From Fodinicurvata halophila (lineage in GTDB: Bacteria; Pseudomonadota; Alphaproteobacteria; Kiloniellales; DSM-21159): DNA of 64,000 nucleotides. The notes under the pieces were generated by a model. That model saw only the letters and a list, made by a program, of their open reading frames with translations, searched no databases and was not told where the DNA came from. A program made the translations under genes and the position numbers. Shown here piece after piece: positions 44,269 to 54,696 of this stretch. Location of the stretch: assembly GCF_042651425.1 (NCBI RefSeq), contig NZ_JBHSCW010000002.1, positions 135,026 through 199,025 of the forward strand. The letters run 5' to 3'. Position 1 is the first letter of the stretch. Each line of letters starts with the position of its first letter.

Positions 44269-45516
44269 ATGTCGAACTCGGGACAGTTTGCGCTGACCGC
44301 CGCACAGCAGACACTTTCCGAGCGCGCACGGGACCTTGCGCGCGAGGTGATCGGCCCGCGTGCCGCCGAGGTGGACCGCAGCGAGGCCTACCCCTGGGAG
44401 AATGTGGAGGCCCTGAAGGACGCAGGCTTTTTCGGCATGACCATCCCGCGGGACTACGGCGGCCAGGGCGCCAGCTTCCTGGATGCGGCCCTGGCAATCG
44501 AGGAGATGGCTCGGGTCTGCGGCGTCACCGGCCGGATCACGGTCGAGGCCAACATGGGGGCCATCTCCGCTGTCATGCACTATGGCAGCGAGGAGCAGAA
44601 GAAACTGGCCGCTGACCTGGTGCTGAACGGCGACAAACCAGCCATCTGCATCACCGAGCCCGAGGCCGGCTCGGCCGCCACGGAGATGACCACGCGCGCC
44701 GACAAGCGCGGCGACCGCTACATCATCAACGGCAAGAAGCACTGGATCACCGGTGGCGGCGTGTCGCGCCTGCACCTGATCTTCGCACGAGTTTTCGACG
44801 AGCAGGGCGAGGAACAGGGAATCGGCGGTTTCCTGGCCGTGCGCGGCGAGGCCGAAGGCCTGCGCATCGGCCTGCGCGAGCCCACCATGGGCCTGCGCGG
44901 CATCCCGGAAACGGAGGTCATCTTCGAGGACCTGGAGGTGCCGGAGGCCATGGTCGTGCTGCCGCCTTCGGGCTTCAAGCGCGGCTTCGCCGACCTGATG
45001 AACGCCTATAATGCCCAGCGCGTCGGCGCGGCCACTGTTGCTCTCGGTCTGGCCCAGGGTGCCTACGAGCTGGGGCGCGACTGGCTGGGTCAACGCGAGC
45101 AGTTCGGCCGCCCCATCGCCGAATTCCAGGGCCTGCAGTGGATGCTGGCCGACATGTCGACCCAGCTGACGGCGGCCCGCCTGATGATCCACCATGCCGC
45201 AGCCAGTGCCGACCCCTTCCCCGACCAGCTGTTGGCCGCTCAGGCCAAGGTCTTCGCCTCCGAGATGGCGATCAAGGTTGCCAACGATGCGTTGCAGTTC
45301 TTCGGGGCGCGCGGCTATTCGCGCAATCTGCCGCTGGAGCGTATCTGCCGCGACGCCCGCATGTTCACCATAGGCGGTGGCACGGCGCAGATTCTGCGCA
45401 CCGTGATTGCCGGCCAGGTGCTGGAGCGCAAGCTGCCCCAGAGCCGCGACGGCCATAGCAAGCTTGCGGAGAAGGCTGCTCGCGGAAAGCAGGGCGGACG
45501 ACACGCCGCAGAGTGA
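44269..45516 (+). CDS. Acyl-CoA dehydrogenase homologue lacking the catalytic Glu (possible sulfinoacyl-CoA desulfinase)
   Basis: The 415-residue flavoprotein has the complete acyl-CoA dehydrogenase fold: SEEQKK, CITEPEAGSA, WITGGG, QFGRPI and RDARMFTIGGGTAQILR. The catalytic Glu position of MCAD, just before GTAQ, is Gly370, and the alternative position used by isovaleryl-CoA dehydrogenase is Gln250. Arg89 lies in GRITVEANMG. As I recall, this Arg/Gln pattern is that of the 3-sulfinopropionyl-CoA desulfinase AcdDPN7. Dehydrogenation by the standard mechanism is therefore unlikely. ATG 44269 follows GGGAGGAG. It is divergent from a TRAP operon. Confidence 0.75.
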   Translation: MSNSGQFALTAAQQTLSERARDLAREVIGPRAAEVDRSEAYPWENVEALKDAGFFGMTIPRDYGGQGASFLDAALAIEEMARVCGVTGRITVEANMGAISAVMHYGSEEQKKLAADLVLNGDKPAICITEPEAGSAATEMTTRADKRGDRYIINGKKHWITGGGVSRLHLIFARVFDEQGEEQGIGGFLAVRGEAEGLRIGLREPTMGLRGIPETEVIFEDLEVPEAMVVLPPSGFKRGFADLMNAYNAQRVGAATVALGLAQGAYELGRDWLGQREQFGRPIAEFQGLQWMLADMSTQLTAARLMIHHAAASADPFPDQLLAAQAKVFASEMAIKVANDALQFFGARGYSRNLPLERICRDARMFTIGGGTAQILRTVIAGQVLERKLPQSRDGHSKLAEKAARGKQGGRHAAE

Positions 45517-45565
45517 CGGCCGCGCCGGCTCCGCACGGCAGCTTCTTCATCCGAACGTCACCGGA

Positions 45566-45583
45566 CTGTCATGGGCCTGTCAT
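45566..45583 (+). promoter_or_regulatory. Pho box (PhoB binding site)
   Basis: CTGTCAT-GGGC-CTGTCAT is an exact pair of 7-base PhoB half-sites with the 4-base spacer, so each unit is 11 bases. A further degenerate unit (ACGTCACCGG) precedes it. It lies about 230 bases before the ugpC-like start. Phosphate starvation is thus the predicted inducer of the operon that follows. Confidence 0.75.
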
Positions 45584-45809
45584 CGCTAGCTGACAGAAAG
45601 GCGGCCAGCAAACAGCCAGTCCGGTGCCTTCCCGAATGTTCCCCGAGCAACTTGCCGAAAGCCCAGGTTCCCCCGCCGGCGTCAAAGCGCGGCGTCTTGA
45701 CGATGTTACAGGGCTCATGGACAATCCCGAGTTCGGGGAGACTCGTCACGTTCTGGACGTGCCCTCCCTTCAGAGCGATAAGAATAACGCCCGGGGAGAC
45801 GATACTTTC

Positions 45810-46925
<1,116 letters not shown>

Positions 46926-46967
46926 GGCCGAGCACACAGACCCAAGAGTGAGGGAAGGATCAAGATC

Positions 46968-48236
46968 ATGAACAGGCAGCTTATACGTCTTCTGGGCGCC
47001 GGCGCCCTGACGGCCGGGCTTGCAGCTCCGGCAACGGCGCAGGACATCGAACTGACCATGTACTATCCCATCGCCGTGGGCGGCCCGCTCACCGAGGTGG
47101 TGGATGGAATGGTCGCGGGCTTCGAGGAGCAGAACCCGAACATCTCCGTCAATGCCATCTATGCCGGCAACTATGACGACACGCGCGTACGCGCCATCTC
47201 GGCGCTGGAGTCCGGTGAACCGGCCCAGCTGTCCGTGATGTTCTCCATCGACGTCTATGAACTGCTCGAACAGGACCTGATCGTCCCCTTCGACGACCTG
47301 GTCGAGACCGAGGAAGAGAAGGAGTGGCTCGACAGCTTCTACCCGGCGTTGATGGCCAACGGCACCGTCGACGGCAAGACCTGGGGCGTGCCCTTCCAGC
47401 GCTCGACCATCGTACTCTACTACAACAAGGACATGTTCGAGGAAGCGGGCCTGGACCCCGAGGATCCCCCCGAGACCTGGGACGAGATGGTCGAGGCCGG
47501 CAAGGCCCTGCGCGGCGAGGACCGCTGGGGTGTCATGGTGCCGTCGACCGGATATCCCTACTGGATGTTCCAGGCCTTCGCCATCCAGAACGGCATCGAG
47601 CTGATGAACGAGAATGGCACCGAGACCTACTTCGATGCCCCCGAGGCCGTGGAAGCGCTCAGCTTCTGGCGCGACCTGTCCAGCGAGCATGACATCATGC
47701 CCGGCGGCACCATTGAATGGGGCACCCTGCGCCAGGCCTTCCTGGAAGGGCAGACCGGCATGATGTGGCACACCACGGGCAACCTGACCGCCGTGCGCAA
47801 CGAGGCCGATTTCGACTTCGGCGTGGCCATGCTGCCGGCCAAGGAGCGACAGGGCTCGCCCACCGGCGGCGGCAACTTCTACATCTTCAAGGATGCCAGC
47901 GAGGAAGAGCAGCGGGCGTCCATGGAGCTGATCAAGTACATGACGGCACCGGAACGCGCCGCCGAATGGTCCATCGAAACCGGCTATGTCGGAATCTCGC
48001 CGGCTGCCTACGAGACCGAAGCCCTGCAGGAGTATGTCGACGACTTCCCGCAGGCCCTGGTCGCCCGCGACCAGCTCGAGGTCGCCGTGGCCGAGTTGTC
48101 CACCTATGAAACCGGCCGTGTCCGCGAAGGCCTCAACAATGCGGTGCAATCGGTCCTGACCGGCAGCGCCGAGCCAGAGGAAGCCTTGTCCCAGGCCCAA
48201 TCCAGGGCCGAGCGCCTGCTGCGCGCCTATCGCTAA
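46968..48236 (+). CDS. ugpB: ABC periplasmic binding protein, UgpB-like
   Basis: The 422-residue CUT1-family binding protein has a Sec signal (APATAQ, near 25) and a UgpB-like body: MYYPIAVGGPLTEVVDGMVAGFEEQNP, YYNKDMFEEAGLDPEDPPETWDEM and GGGNFYIFKDASEEEQRA. It is acidic. It is encoded between the ATPase and the permeases, under the Pho box. UgpB takes sn-glycerol-3-phosphate or glycerophosphodiesters; the exact ligand needs checking. Confidence 0.83.
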   Translation: MNRQLIRLLGAGALTAGLAAPATAQDIELTMYYPIAVGGPLTEVVDGMVAGFEEQNPNISVNAIYAGNYDDTRVRAISALESGEPAQLSVMFSIDVYELLEQDLIVPFDDLVETEEEKEWLDSFYPALMANGTVDGKTWGVPFQRSTIVLYYNKDMFEEAGLDPEDPPETWDEMVEAGKALRGEDRWGVMVPSTGYPYWMFQAFAIQNGIELMNENGTETYFDAPEAVEALSFWRDLSSEHDIMPGGTIEWGTLRQAFLEGQTGMMWHTTGNLTAVRNEADFDFGVAMLPAKERQGSPTGGGNFYIFKDASEEEQRASMELIKYMTAPERAAEWSIETGYVGISPAAYETEALQEYVDDFPQALVARDQLEVAVAELSTYETGRVREGLNNAVQSVLTGSAEPEEALSQAQSRAERLLRAYR

Positions 48237-48251
48237 GGCACTTGCCTGACT

Positions 48252-48286
48252 CCGGCGGCTTCCCGTAAGGGGAGCCGCCGGTTTTT
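48252..48286 (+). terminator. Intrinsic terminator/attenuator between ugpB and ugpA
   Basis: A perfect 13-base stem (CCGGCGGCTTCCC / GGGGAGCCGCCGG with one G-T pair, GTAA loop) is followed by TTTTTCCTTTT. It lies 15 bases after the ugpB stop. It should cause partial termination, keeping binding-protein mRNA in excess of permease mRNA. Confidence 0.8.
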
Positions 48287-48309
48287 CCTTTTCCGCGACG
48301 GGGAGCTGC

Positions 48310-49203
48310 ATGGCTACGAGCGACAGTCACGAACGCCGCCGCATGGCGCTGTACGGCTGGATGCTGTTGGCGCCCGCGCTGATCATGCTGACCACCTTCG
48401 CCTTCCTGCCGACGGTCAGTGCGCTCTGGCGCAGCTTCTTCTCGCGCGAAACCAGCCGCAATCCCTCGGAGTTCATCGGGCTCGACAACTACGAATACCT
48501 CTTCCAGGACCCGATCTTCTGGCAGGTGGCCACCAACAACCTGATCTACGCCGGCGTCACCATTCCGGTGTCGATCGTGATCGCGCTGGGCATGGCACTC
48601 TGGGCCAACTCGCACATCAGGGGCCGCACGTTCCTGCGCATCGCCTATTTCACGCCCACCATGCTGCCGATGATCGCCGCCGCCAATCTCTGGCTGTTCT
48701 TCTATACCCCGGACATCGGCCTGATCGACAGCATCACCGCGCTTTTCGGTGCCGAGCCCGTCAACTGGCTGGGCCAGCCGGAAACGGCGCTGTGGGCGGT
48801 CATCGTGGTGACCATCTGGAAAGAGGCCGGCTTCTACATGATCTTCTACCTGGCCGCGCTGCAGACCATTTCCCCGGACCTGCGCGAGGCCGCCATCATC
48901 GAGGGCGCCAGCCGCTGGACCTACCTGCGCCGCATCGTGCTGCCCCTGCTGATGCCGACCACGCTCTTCGTCATGATCAATGCCATGATCAACTCGGTGA
49001 AGCTGATCGACCACCTCTTCATCCTGACGAAGGGCGGCCCCAACAACGCCTCGAAGCTGCTGCTCTACTGGATCTGGGAGACGGCCTTCTCCTATTTCGA
49101 CCGGCCCCTGGCGGCGGCGCTGACCGTCCTGGTCCTGGCCGTACTCGGCCTGGTGGCCATCCTGCAGTTCCGCGGGCTTGAAGGAAGGATCCACTACCGA
49201 TGA
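48310..49203 (+). CDS. ugpA: ABC permease, UgpA-like
   Basis: The 297-residue CUT1-family permease has six transmembrane segments with the EAA loop EAAIIEGASRWTYLRRIVLPLL near 195-216. UgpA/MalF-type N-terminus (LFLAPALIMLTTFAF-like) is visible. It starts at ATG 48310 and overlaps ugpE by 4 bases. It forms the channel with UgpE. Confidence 0.85.
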   Translation: MATSDSHERRRMALYGWMLLAPALIMLTTFAFLPTVSALWRSFFSRETSRNPSEFIGLDNYEYLFQDPIFWQVATNNLIYAGVTIPVSIVIALGMALWANSHIRGRTFLRIAYFTPTMLPMIAAANLWLFFYTPDIGLIDSITALFGAEPVNWLGQPETALWAVIVVTIWKEAGFYMIFYLAALQTISPDLREAAIIEGASRWTYLRRIVLPLLMPTTLFVMINAMINSVKLIDHLFILTKGGPNNASKLLLYWIWETAFSYFDRPLAAALTVLVLAVLGLVAILQFRGLEGRIHYR

Positions 49204-50054
49204 GCCTGGCCGGCGCAAGCGAGACCCGCCGCGGACTGTCCGGTTTCTTCGCCGAAGACGGCGGACTGGAATCCATCGCCGCCTGGCTGCTGGCCATCGT
49301 CTGGATCTCGCCCCTGGTCTTCGCCGCCTGGGCCTCGTTCCATACCGCCAGCGACGCGCTCAGTTTCAACCTGGCCGCACCGCTGACCCTGGTGAACTAT
49401 ATCGAGGCCTGGTTCGACGCGCCCTGGATTCGCTACTTCTTCAACACCATGGCGCTGGTGACCCTGATCCTGCTGGGGCAGTTCTTCTTCTGCACGCTTG
49501 CCGGCTATGCCTTTGCGCGTTTCGAATTCCGCGGACGCGAGGTGCTCTTCATCCTGGTGCTGATGCAGCTCTTCATCCTGCCGGAAGTCCTGATCGTCGA
49601 GAACTACACCATCATCACCAACCTGGGCCTGTTCGACAGCATCCTCGGCATCGGCGTGCCCTACATGGCCAGCGCCTTCGGCATCTTCCTGTTGCGCCAG
49701 GCCTTCAAGCAGGTGCCCAAGGAGTTGGAGGAAGCCGCCCGCATCGAGGGCTGCGGCTGGATGGGCATCCTCTGGCGCGTCTACATGCCGGCCGCCCGGC
49801 CCACCTATCTCGCCTATGCCATGGTCTCCATCGCCACCCACTGGAACAACTTCCTCTGGCCGCTGGTGGTGACCAACACCGAACAGACCCGCCCGCTGAC
49901 CGTCGGCCTGTCGCTCTTCGCGGCCCCCGAAAGCGGCGTCAGCATCGTGGTGATCTCGGCCGCCACGATCATGTCCATCGCCCCCCTGCTGATCGCCTTC
50001 CTGCTGTTCCAGCGCCAGTTCATGCAGGCCTTCCTGCGTGCCGGCATCCGCTGA
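49200..50054 (+). CDS. ugpE: ABC permease, UgpE-like
   Basis: The 284-residue permease has the MalG/UgpE layout with the EAA loop EEAARIEGCGWMGILWRVYMPAARPT, six transmembrane segments and a cytoplasmic N-terminus. It completes the ugpCBAE set. The RES toxin-antitoxin operon starts about 110 bases after it. Confidence 0.85.
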   Translation: MSLAGASETRRGLSGFFAEDGGLESIAAWLLAIVWISPLVFAAWASFHTASDALSFNLAAPLTLVNYIEAWFDAPWIRYFFNTMALVTLILLGQFFFCTLAGYAFARFEFRGREVLFILVLMQLFILPEVLIVENYTIITNLGLFDSILGIGVPYMASAFGIFLLRQAFKQVPKELEEAARIEGCGWMGILWRVYMPAARPTYLAYAMVSIATHWNNFLWPLVVTNTEQTRPLTVGLSLFAAPESGVSIVVISAATIMSIAPLLIAFLLFQRQFMQAFLRAGIR

Positions 50055-50100
50055 GGCGGTTGAATTTCCTGCTCAGGGCACGCGTCGGGACTGGACAAAC

Positions 50101-50137
50101 TGAACAAATTGACCATATTATGTGTGGTCAGTGTTCA
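50101..50137. promoter_or_regulatory. Nested dyad, likely operator of the Xre-RES operon
   Basis: TGACCA (50110-50115) / TGGTCA (50125-50130) lie inside TGAACA (50101-50106) / TGTTCA (50132-50137), with almost the same centre. The block is 26 bases before the antitoxin start, where an antitoxin would bind to repress its own operon. Confidence 0.55.
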
Positions 50138-50162
50138 GCATCCAGACAGGAGCCCTTCACAT

Positions 50163-50729
50163 ATGTCGATCAGCCATAGCGAGCAAGAACGCGGCAGTGC
50201 GTTTCATGTGGAAGGACTGCAGGGACTTTCCAGCACCGCCACCCGCTTTTTGAAACAACACCCACTGGAAGCGCGCCTGGCCGTCACCGCAGCCCTGGAA
50301 GCCGCTGCTGTCCAGTACAAAAGCCGTCTTCCGCAGTCGGAAACCAGACAGGTGCCGAAAAGCCTGAGACCCTTTATCGATGCGGGTGACCAGGAAAAGG
50401 GAATACTCAATACTTCGCAGGCTGCAAAGCGTCTCCGAATTTCACGCACCACCGTCTATGCCTGGGTGGACAAGGGCGTACTGCTCGGCTGGCGCTCCAC
50501 AAAACGCGGCTTGCGCATCCCGGAAGAACAGATCCTGGGACCAGGCAAGCTCGTCCCCGGCCTCGCGCAGGTCCTGCAGCTGTTCGACGATCCGGAACTG
50601 GCCTGGGCCTTTCTCGACCAGGAGCACCCCTTCGCCAAAACAACAGCCCGTCCACTCGACGTGTTGAAGGCCGGAGCCGTTGACGAAGTCATTGCCGCAG
50701 CCGAAAGCTTCGGCCACGCCCCCACCTGA
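50163..50729 (+). CDS. Xre/ParS-type antitoxin with excisionase-like HTH
   Basis: The 188-residue protein has a helix-turn-helix region at about 80-120 (ILNTSQAAKRLRISRTTVYAWV, with MerR/excisionase-like character) and a C-terminal DUF2384/MbcA-ParS-Xre toxin-binding domain (FLDQEHPF...RPLDVLKAGAVDEVI). Its stop overlaps the RES toxin start by one base. It is expected to neutralise the toxin and repress the operon. ATG 50163 follows an AGGAG site. Confidence 0.78.
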   Translation: MSISHSEQERGSAFHVEGLQGLSSTATRFLKQHPLEARLAVTAALEAAAVQYKSRLPQSETRQVPKSLRPFIDAGDQEKGILNTSQAAKRLRISRTTVYAWVDKGVLLGWRSTKRGLRIPEEQILGPGKLVPGLAQVLQLFDDPELAWAFLDQEHPFAKTTARPLDVLKAGAVDEVIAAAESFGHAPT

Positions 50730-51322
50730 TGGCCGCTCCCTATCCTGCTGACCGTCTTGCCGCGGTCCTTTGCGAAGCGGCTTTGCCTCCCACCTACCGG
50801 ATCTTTCCTGAACGCTTCCTGCAAACGCCACTCGGCACGGCGCCAGGAGACTCTCGTTTTTGCGCCCAAGCGGACGGTTTCTCTCTGCTCTACAGCACAT
50901 CCGATTTGGCCACGGGTTTTGTGGAGGTCATCGTGAGGGACCGTTTCACGGCACAAGCCCCCCGTGAAATCAGACTCAAGGAAGTCACCCAACGCGCCTG
51001 GGCGCAAATCAGTACCCTTCCCGGAACGCAGCTGAATTTACTGGACCTGCGACAGGAAGGTTGCGTGAAAATGGGTATCCCCACGGATGCAGTGAAGGCA
51101 CGCAACCATGCGGCCGGTCGGGCATTGGGCCGGACCTTGTACAAGCATCATGGCCAGGTTGACGGTATTCTCTTTTCTTCACGCCTAACAGGAGAGGATG
51201 TCTATGCGATCTTCGACCGCGCCCTGGACAAGCTATCCGTCATGGATACGGGATGGCTCGCGGAACACCCCGAGTTGCCCGCAATTCTATCCCGTTTTGA
51301 CATGCGGCTGAAGACTGGCTGA
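50729..51322 (+). CDS. RES domain toxin
   Basis: The 197-residue protein is a RES-family toxin: YRIFPERF (Arg24), LLYSTSDLATGFVEVIVRDRF (Glu66) and a serine in ILFSSR near 150, plus the ordered SRF motif. RES toxins degrade NAD+, leading to growth arrest. It lies directly behind its cognate antitoxin. The catalytic arginine and glutamate are intact, so it looks active. Confidence 0.8.
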   Translation: MAAPYPADRLAAVLCEAALPPTYRIFPERFLQTPLGTAPGDSRFCAQADGFSLLYSTSDLATGFVEVIVRDRFTAQAPREIRLKEVTQRAWAQISTLPGTQLNLLDLRQEGCVKMGIPTDAVKARNHAAGRALGRTLYKHHGQVDGILFSSRLTGEDVYAIFDRALDKLSVMDTGWLAEHPELPAILSRFDMRLKTG

Positions 51323-51499
51323 ACCTGCTCCCCAGTTCACTCGATAAAGGAAACTGCACTGCCTCATTTAAACCTCTTGATGGAAAAGGGGATTGGAATA
51401 CCCTTGTACAGGGCATGCCTGCCGCCGGGACATTCGTGACCGGCCGGAGAATCACCGCCCGCGCGAAGATCGCCCTGCGGGCCGGGAGGGAGAAGTTCA

Positions 51500-52306
51500 A
51501 TGGATGCACTCGCCGCCGAATACGGCCCCTGGGCCGCACTTGCACTCAATGTCGTGAAGGCCCTGGTCTTCCTGGTCATCGGCTTCCTGATCGCCGGGCT
51601 GGCGGCACGCCTGGTCAAGACCAGCCCGAAGCGCAGCAAGCGCATCGACCCCATGCTGGCCAGCTTCCTGGCCGCAATCGTCTATTACCTGATCCTGGTC
51701 GTGGTCGTGATCGCGGTCCTGCAGGTCTTCGGCTTCCAGGCCACCAGCCTCGTCGCCGTCCTCGGTGCCGCCACCCTGGCCATTGGCCTGGCCCTGCAGG
51801 GCAGTCTTGCAAACTTCGCCGCCGGCGTGATGCTGATCCTGTTCCGGCCCTTCAAGATCGGGGATTTCGTGGACCTCTCGGGCCACCTGGGCACGGCCAC
51901 CGACCTGAACCTCTTCATGACCGAGCTGACCACCGTGGACAACGTGAAGATCGTGGTGCCCAACGGCCAGGTGTGGAACTCGGCGATTACCAACTATTCG
52001 GCCTATCCCACCCGGCGCTGCGACATCACCTTCGAGATCGACTATGGCTCGGATGTCGACAAGGCGATGGAGATCATCCTCGACCACGCCAGGAAGGACA
52101 GCCGCTTCCTGGACGAGCCGGAACCCATGGTGCGCGTTCTAGGACTGGGAGAATCGGCTGTCGAGCTGACCTTCCGCGGCTGGACCAACGCCGAGGACCT
52201 GTGGGAGGCGCGCTGGGCCATGCTGAAGCAGGTCAAGCAGGAGTTCGACCAGGCCGGCATCTCCATCCCCTTCCCGCACCGGGTCATGGTCGAGAAGAAG
52301 GCCTGA
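51500..52306 (+). CDS. Small-conductance mechanosensitive channel, MscS family
   Basis: The 268-residue membrane protein resembles E. coli MscS: three transmembrane helices, with the pore-lining helix containing TLAIGLALQGSLANFAAGVMLILFRPFKIGD, then the cytosolic vestibule with PNGQVWNSAITNYSAYPTRR. It is expected to release solutes on hypo-osmotic shock. It starts at ATG 51500 with GGGAGGGAG upstream and stands alone after the toxin operon. Confidence 0.9.
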   Translation: MDALAAEYGPWAALALNVVKALVFLVIGFLIAGLAARLVKTSPKRSKRIDPMLASFLAAIVYYLILVVVVIAVLQVFGFQATSLVAVLGAATLAIGLALQGSLANFAAGVMLILFRPFKIGDFVDLSGHLGTATDLNLFMTELTTVDNVKIVVPNGQVWNSAITNYSAYPTRRCDITFEIDYGSDVDKAMEIILDHARKDSRFLDEPEPMVRVLGLGESAVELTFRGWTNAEDLWEARWAMLKQVKQEFDQAGISIPFPHRVMVEKKA

Positions 52307-52343
52307 GCCCGGCTCTCTGCTGCCCGGTACTGGAGGCGGATGG

Positions 52344-53873
52344 ATGAACCCTGCGGAGTGGTTGGCGCGCACCGCCCGAAACAGGCCTGAGACCCCCGCG
52401 CTCTTCCATGGCGAAGAGAAACTCGCCGACTATGCCGGGTTCAACCGCAAGAGCGCGTCCATCGGCGCCTACCTGCGCGAACTGGGTCTCGGCCGCGGCG
52501 ACCGGATCGCCGTGGTCCTGCCGAACTGCCCCGAGTACCTGCCGGTTCTCTACGGCATCTGGTATGCCGGCGCCACCGCGGTGCCGATCAACGCCAAGCT
52601 CCATGCCAAGGAGGTGGCCTGGATACTGGAGGACGCCGGGGCCCGGCTCGTCTTCCTGCAGGATGCGCAGGCGCTGGTCGCGACGGGCAGCATCAGGGAC
52701 GACGTCGACATGATCGAGCCCGGCAGTCCCCGATTCACGGAGATGTTCGATACGCCGCCCCTGGACTGGCCGGAGAGCCTGGGACCCGAACAGATCGTGT
52801 GGCTCTTCTACACCTCGGGCACCACGGGCCGCCCCAAGGGAGCGATGCTGAGCGGCGCCAATCTCATGGCGATGTCGCTCAGCTATCTTGTTGATGTCGA
52901 CGAGGTCCGCCCGGAAGATGCCGCACTCTACGCCACGCCCATGTCGCACGGCGCGGGACTCTACAACTTCGTCCACGTGCTCCGCGGCGCGCGCCATGTA
53001 ATTCCGAGAAGCGGCGGCTTCGATCCGACGGAGATCCTCGAGACCGCGCCGCGCATCGGCAACATCTCCATGTTCGCCGCGCCGACCGTGGTCAAGCGGC
53101 TGGCGGAGGTCGCCAGGCAGACGGGTGCCGGCAGCGACGGTATCAAGACGATCGTCTATGGCGGCGGACCGATGTACGTCGCCGACATCCAGCAGGCGCT
53201 GGACGTCTTCGGGCCGAAGTTCGTCCAGATCTATGGCCAGGGCGAAAGCCCCATGTGCATCACCGCTCTTTCGCGCGCCGACATTGCGGACCGCGGCCAT
53301 CCGAAGTGGACGAAGCGTCTGGCCTCGGTGGGGCGTGCACAGAGCGTGGTGGAGGTTCGTGTCGTCGACGCGGAGGGTCGCCCGCTGCCCGCGGGCGAGG
53401 TCGGAGAGGTCACAGTGCGCGGCACCTCCGTCATGCAGGGCTATCTCGGCAACCCCGAGGCCAACGCAAAATCCCTGCGCGACGGATGGCTCTGGACGGG
53501 CGATCTCGGCCAGCTCGACGCCGACGGCTATCTCTACCTGCACGACCGCGCCAAGGACCTGGTCATCTCCGGCGGTTCCAACATCTATCCGCGCGAGGTG
53601 GAGGAGGCCCTGCTGACCCATCCGGGCGTGCAGGAAGTCTCCGTCGTCGGCGCCCCAGATCCGGAGTGGGGCGAGATTGTGGTGGCCTTCGTCGTCGCTG
53701 CCGAGGGCACTACGCCCGAACCCGTCGCGCTGGACGCGGCCTGCAGCGCGGAGATTGCGCGCTTCAAGAAGCCCAAGAAATACGTCTTCGTGGACGAGCT
53801 GCCGAAGAACAACTACGGCAAGGTCCTGAAGACGGAGCTGCGCAAGCAGCTCCAGGAGCAGGAGGTTCGCTGA
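52344..53873 (+). CDS. Acid-CoA ligase (AMP-forming)
   Basis: The 509-residue ANL enzyme has YTSGTTGRPKGAML near 155, the YGQGESPM-type adenine motif near 296, TGDLGQLDADGYLYLHDR near 390 and SGGSNIYPREVEE near 410, ending with YGKVLKTELR. Its size and motifs fit a fatty- or aromatic-acid-CoA ligase. It starts 37 bases after MscS, and the isochorismatase-like gene converges on it. The substrate is not determined. Confidence 0.85.
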   Translation: MNPAEWLARTARNRPETPALFHGEEKLADYAGFNRKSASIGAYLRELGLGRGDRIAVVLPNCPEYLPVLYGIWYAGATAVPINAKLHAKEVAWILEDAGARLVFLQDAQALVATGSIRDDVDMIEPGSPRFTEMFDTPPLDWPESLGPEQIVWLFYTSGTTGRPKGAMLSGANLMAMSLSYLVDVDEVRPEDAALYATPMSHGAGLYNFVHVLRGARHVIPRSGGFDPTEILETAPRIGNISMFAAPTVVKRLAEVARQTGAGSDGIKTIVYGGGPMYVADIQQALDVFGPKFVQIYGQGESPMCITALSRADIADRGHPKWTKRLASVGRAQSVVEVRVVDAEGRPLPAGEVGEVTVRGTSVMQGYLGNPEANAKSLRDGWLWTGDLGQLDADGYLYLHDRAKDLVISGGSNIYPREVEEALLTHPGVQEVSVVGAPDPEWGEIVVAFVVAAEGTTPEPVALDAACSAEIARFKKPKKYVFVDELPKNNYGKVLKTELRKQLQEQEVR

Positions 53874-53900
53874 ACACATAGCGCTCGAGACCGGGGTTGA

Positions 53901-54605
53901 CTACTCCTCGACTTCCAAGGCGCTGCTGTCGCTACTGAGCTTCATCATTTCCATCAGCGAGGCAGTGTCGCGCACATCGGCGAAGAGCTGGACCAGGCTG
54001 ACCAGCGATGCCTGATGCTGCGCCGCGCTGCGCGAGGCGTTGGCGTCGCTGACGAAGACCACATTGTAGTCCATCATCATCGCATCGCGGGCCGTGGACT
54101 CGCAGCAGCAGTTGGTCAGCCCGCCGGTGATGATCAGGGTGTCGATCCGCCGTGCCAGCAGCTGCAGGTCCAGGTCCGAGGAATTGTGCAGCATGGCGCT
54201 GTAGCGGGTCTTGAGGACGCGCTGGTCGCCGGGCTGCACATCCATGCTATCGTGAATCTCGAAACCGCGGGAACCCGGCGTCGTGTTCTCGATCAGCGCC
54301 CGGGCCACCTCGCCTTTCGTCGTTTTCTCGTACCAGCTCGTCCAGCTCTCGGTGAACATGTGCTGAATCCAGAAGACAGGCACGGACAGCTGCCGGCAAA
54401 GAGCGGCGATCGCGTTCACCTTGTCGACGATGTTTGCCATATCCGGGGCATAGGCCACCGGCAGGTCCTCCATCCAATAGAAGTTCTGGACGTCCATGAC
54501 CAGCAGCGCCGTGCGCGTCAGGTCCAGCCGCTCCATTGTCGCCAGGGAGCCGCGCCGATATTCCACGCGCTGTCGAATCTCATCGGGAATCACCGAGTTA
54601 TCCAT
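53901..54605 (-). CDS. Isochorismatase-family cysteine hydrolase
   Basis: The 234-residue alpha/beta hydrolase has the catalytic triad positions Asp38 (MDVQNFY), Lys132 (LKTRYSA) and Cys167 (GGLTNCCCEST). Such enzymes hydrolyse isochorismate, nicotinamide, N-carbamoyl compounds or related amides. Which one is unclear; the family is broad. The ATG at 54605 begins MDNSV; an in-frame start at 54620 is the alternative. It is preceded by 224 bases with a hairpin downstream of pepN. Confidence 0.82.
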   Translation of the reverse strand: MDNSVIPDEIRQRVEYRRGSLATMERLDLTRTALLVMDVQNFYWMEDLPVAYAPDMANIVDKVNAIAALCRQLSVPVFWIQHMFTESWTSWYEKTTKGEVARALIENTTPGSRGFEIHDSMDVQPGDQRVLKTRYSAMLHNSSDLDLQLLARRIDTLIITGGLTNCCCESTARDAMMMDYNVVFVSDANASRSAAQHQASLVSLVQLFADVRDTASLMEMMKLSSDSSALEVEE

Positions 54606-54696
54606 AGACCGCCTCACCAATCCGATATGTGTGGATACCGGGTGGAGCGGATGGCGCTCGCCGGTTCCTCTTTTTCAGGCATGACTCAAACGGAAC

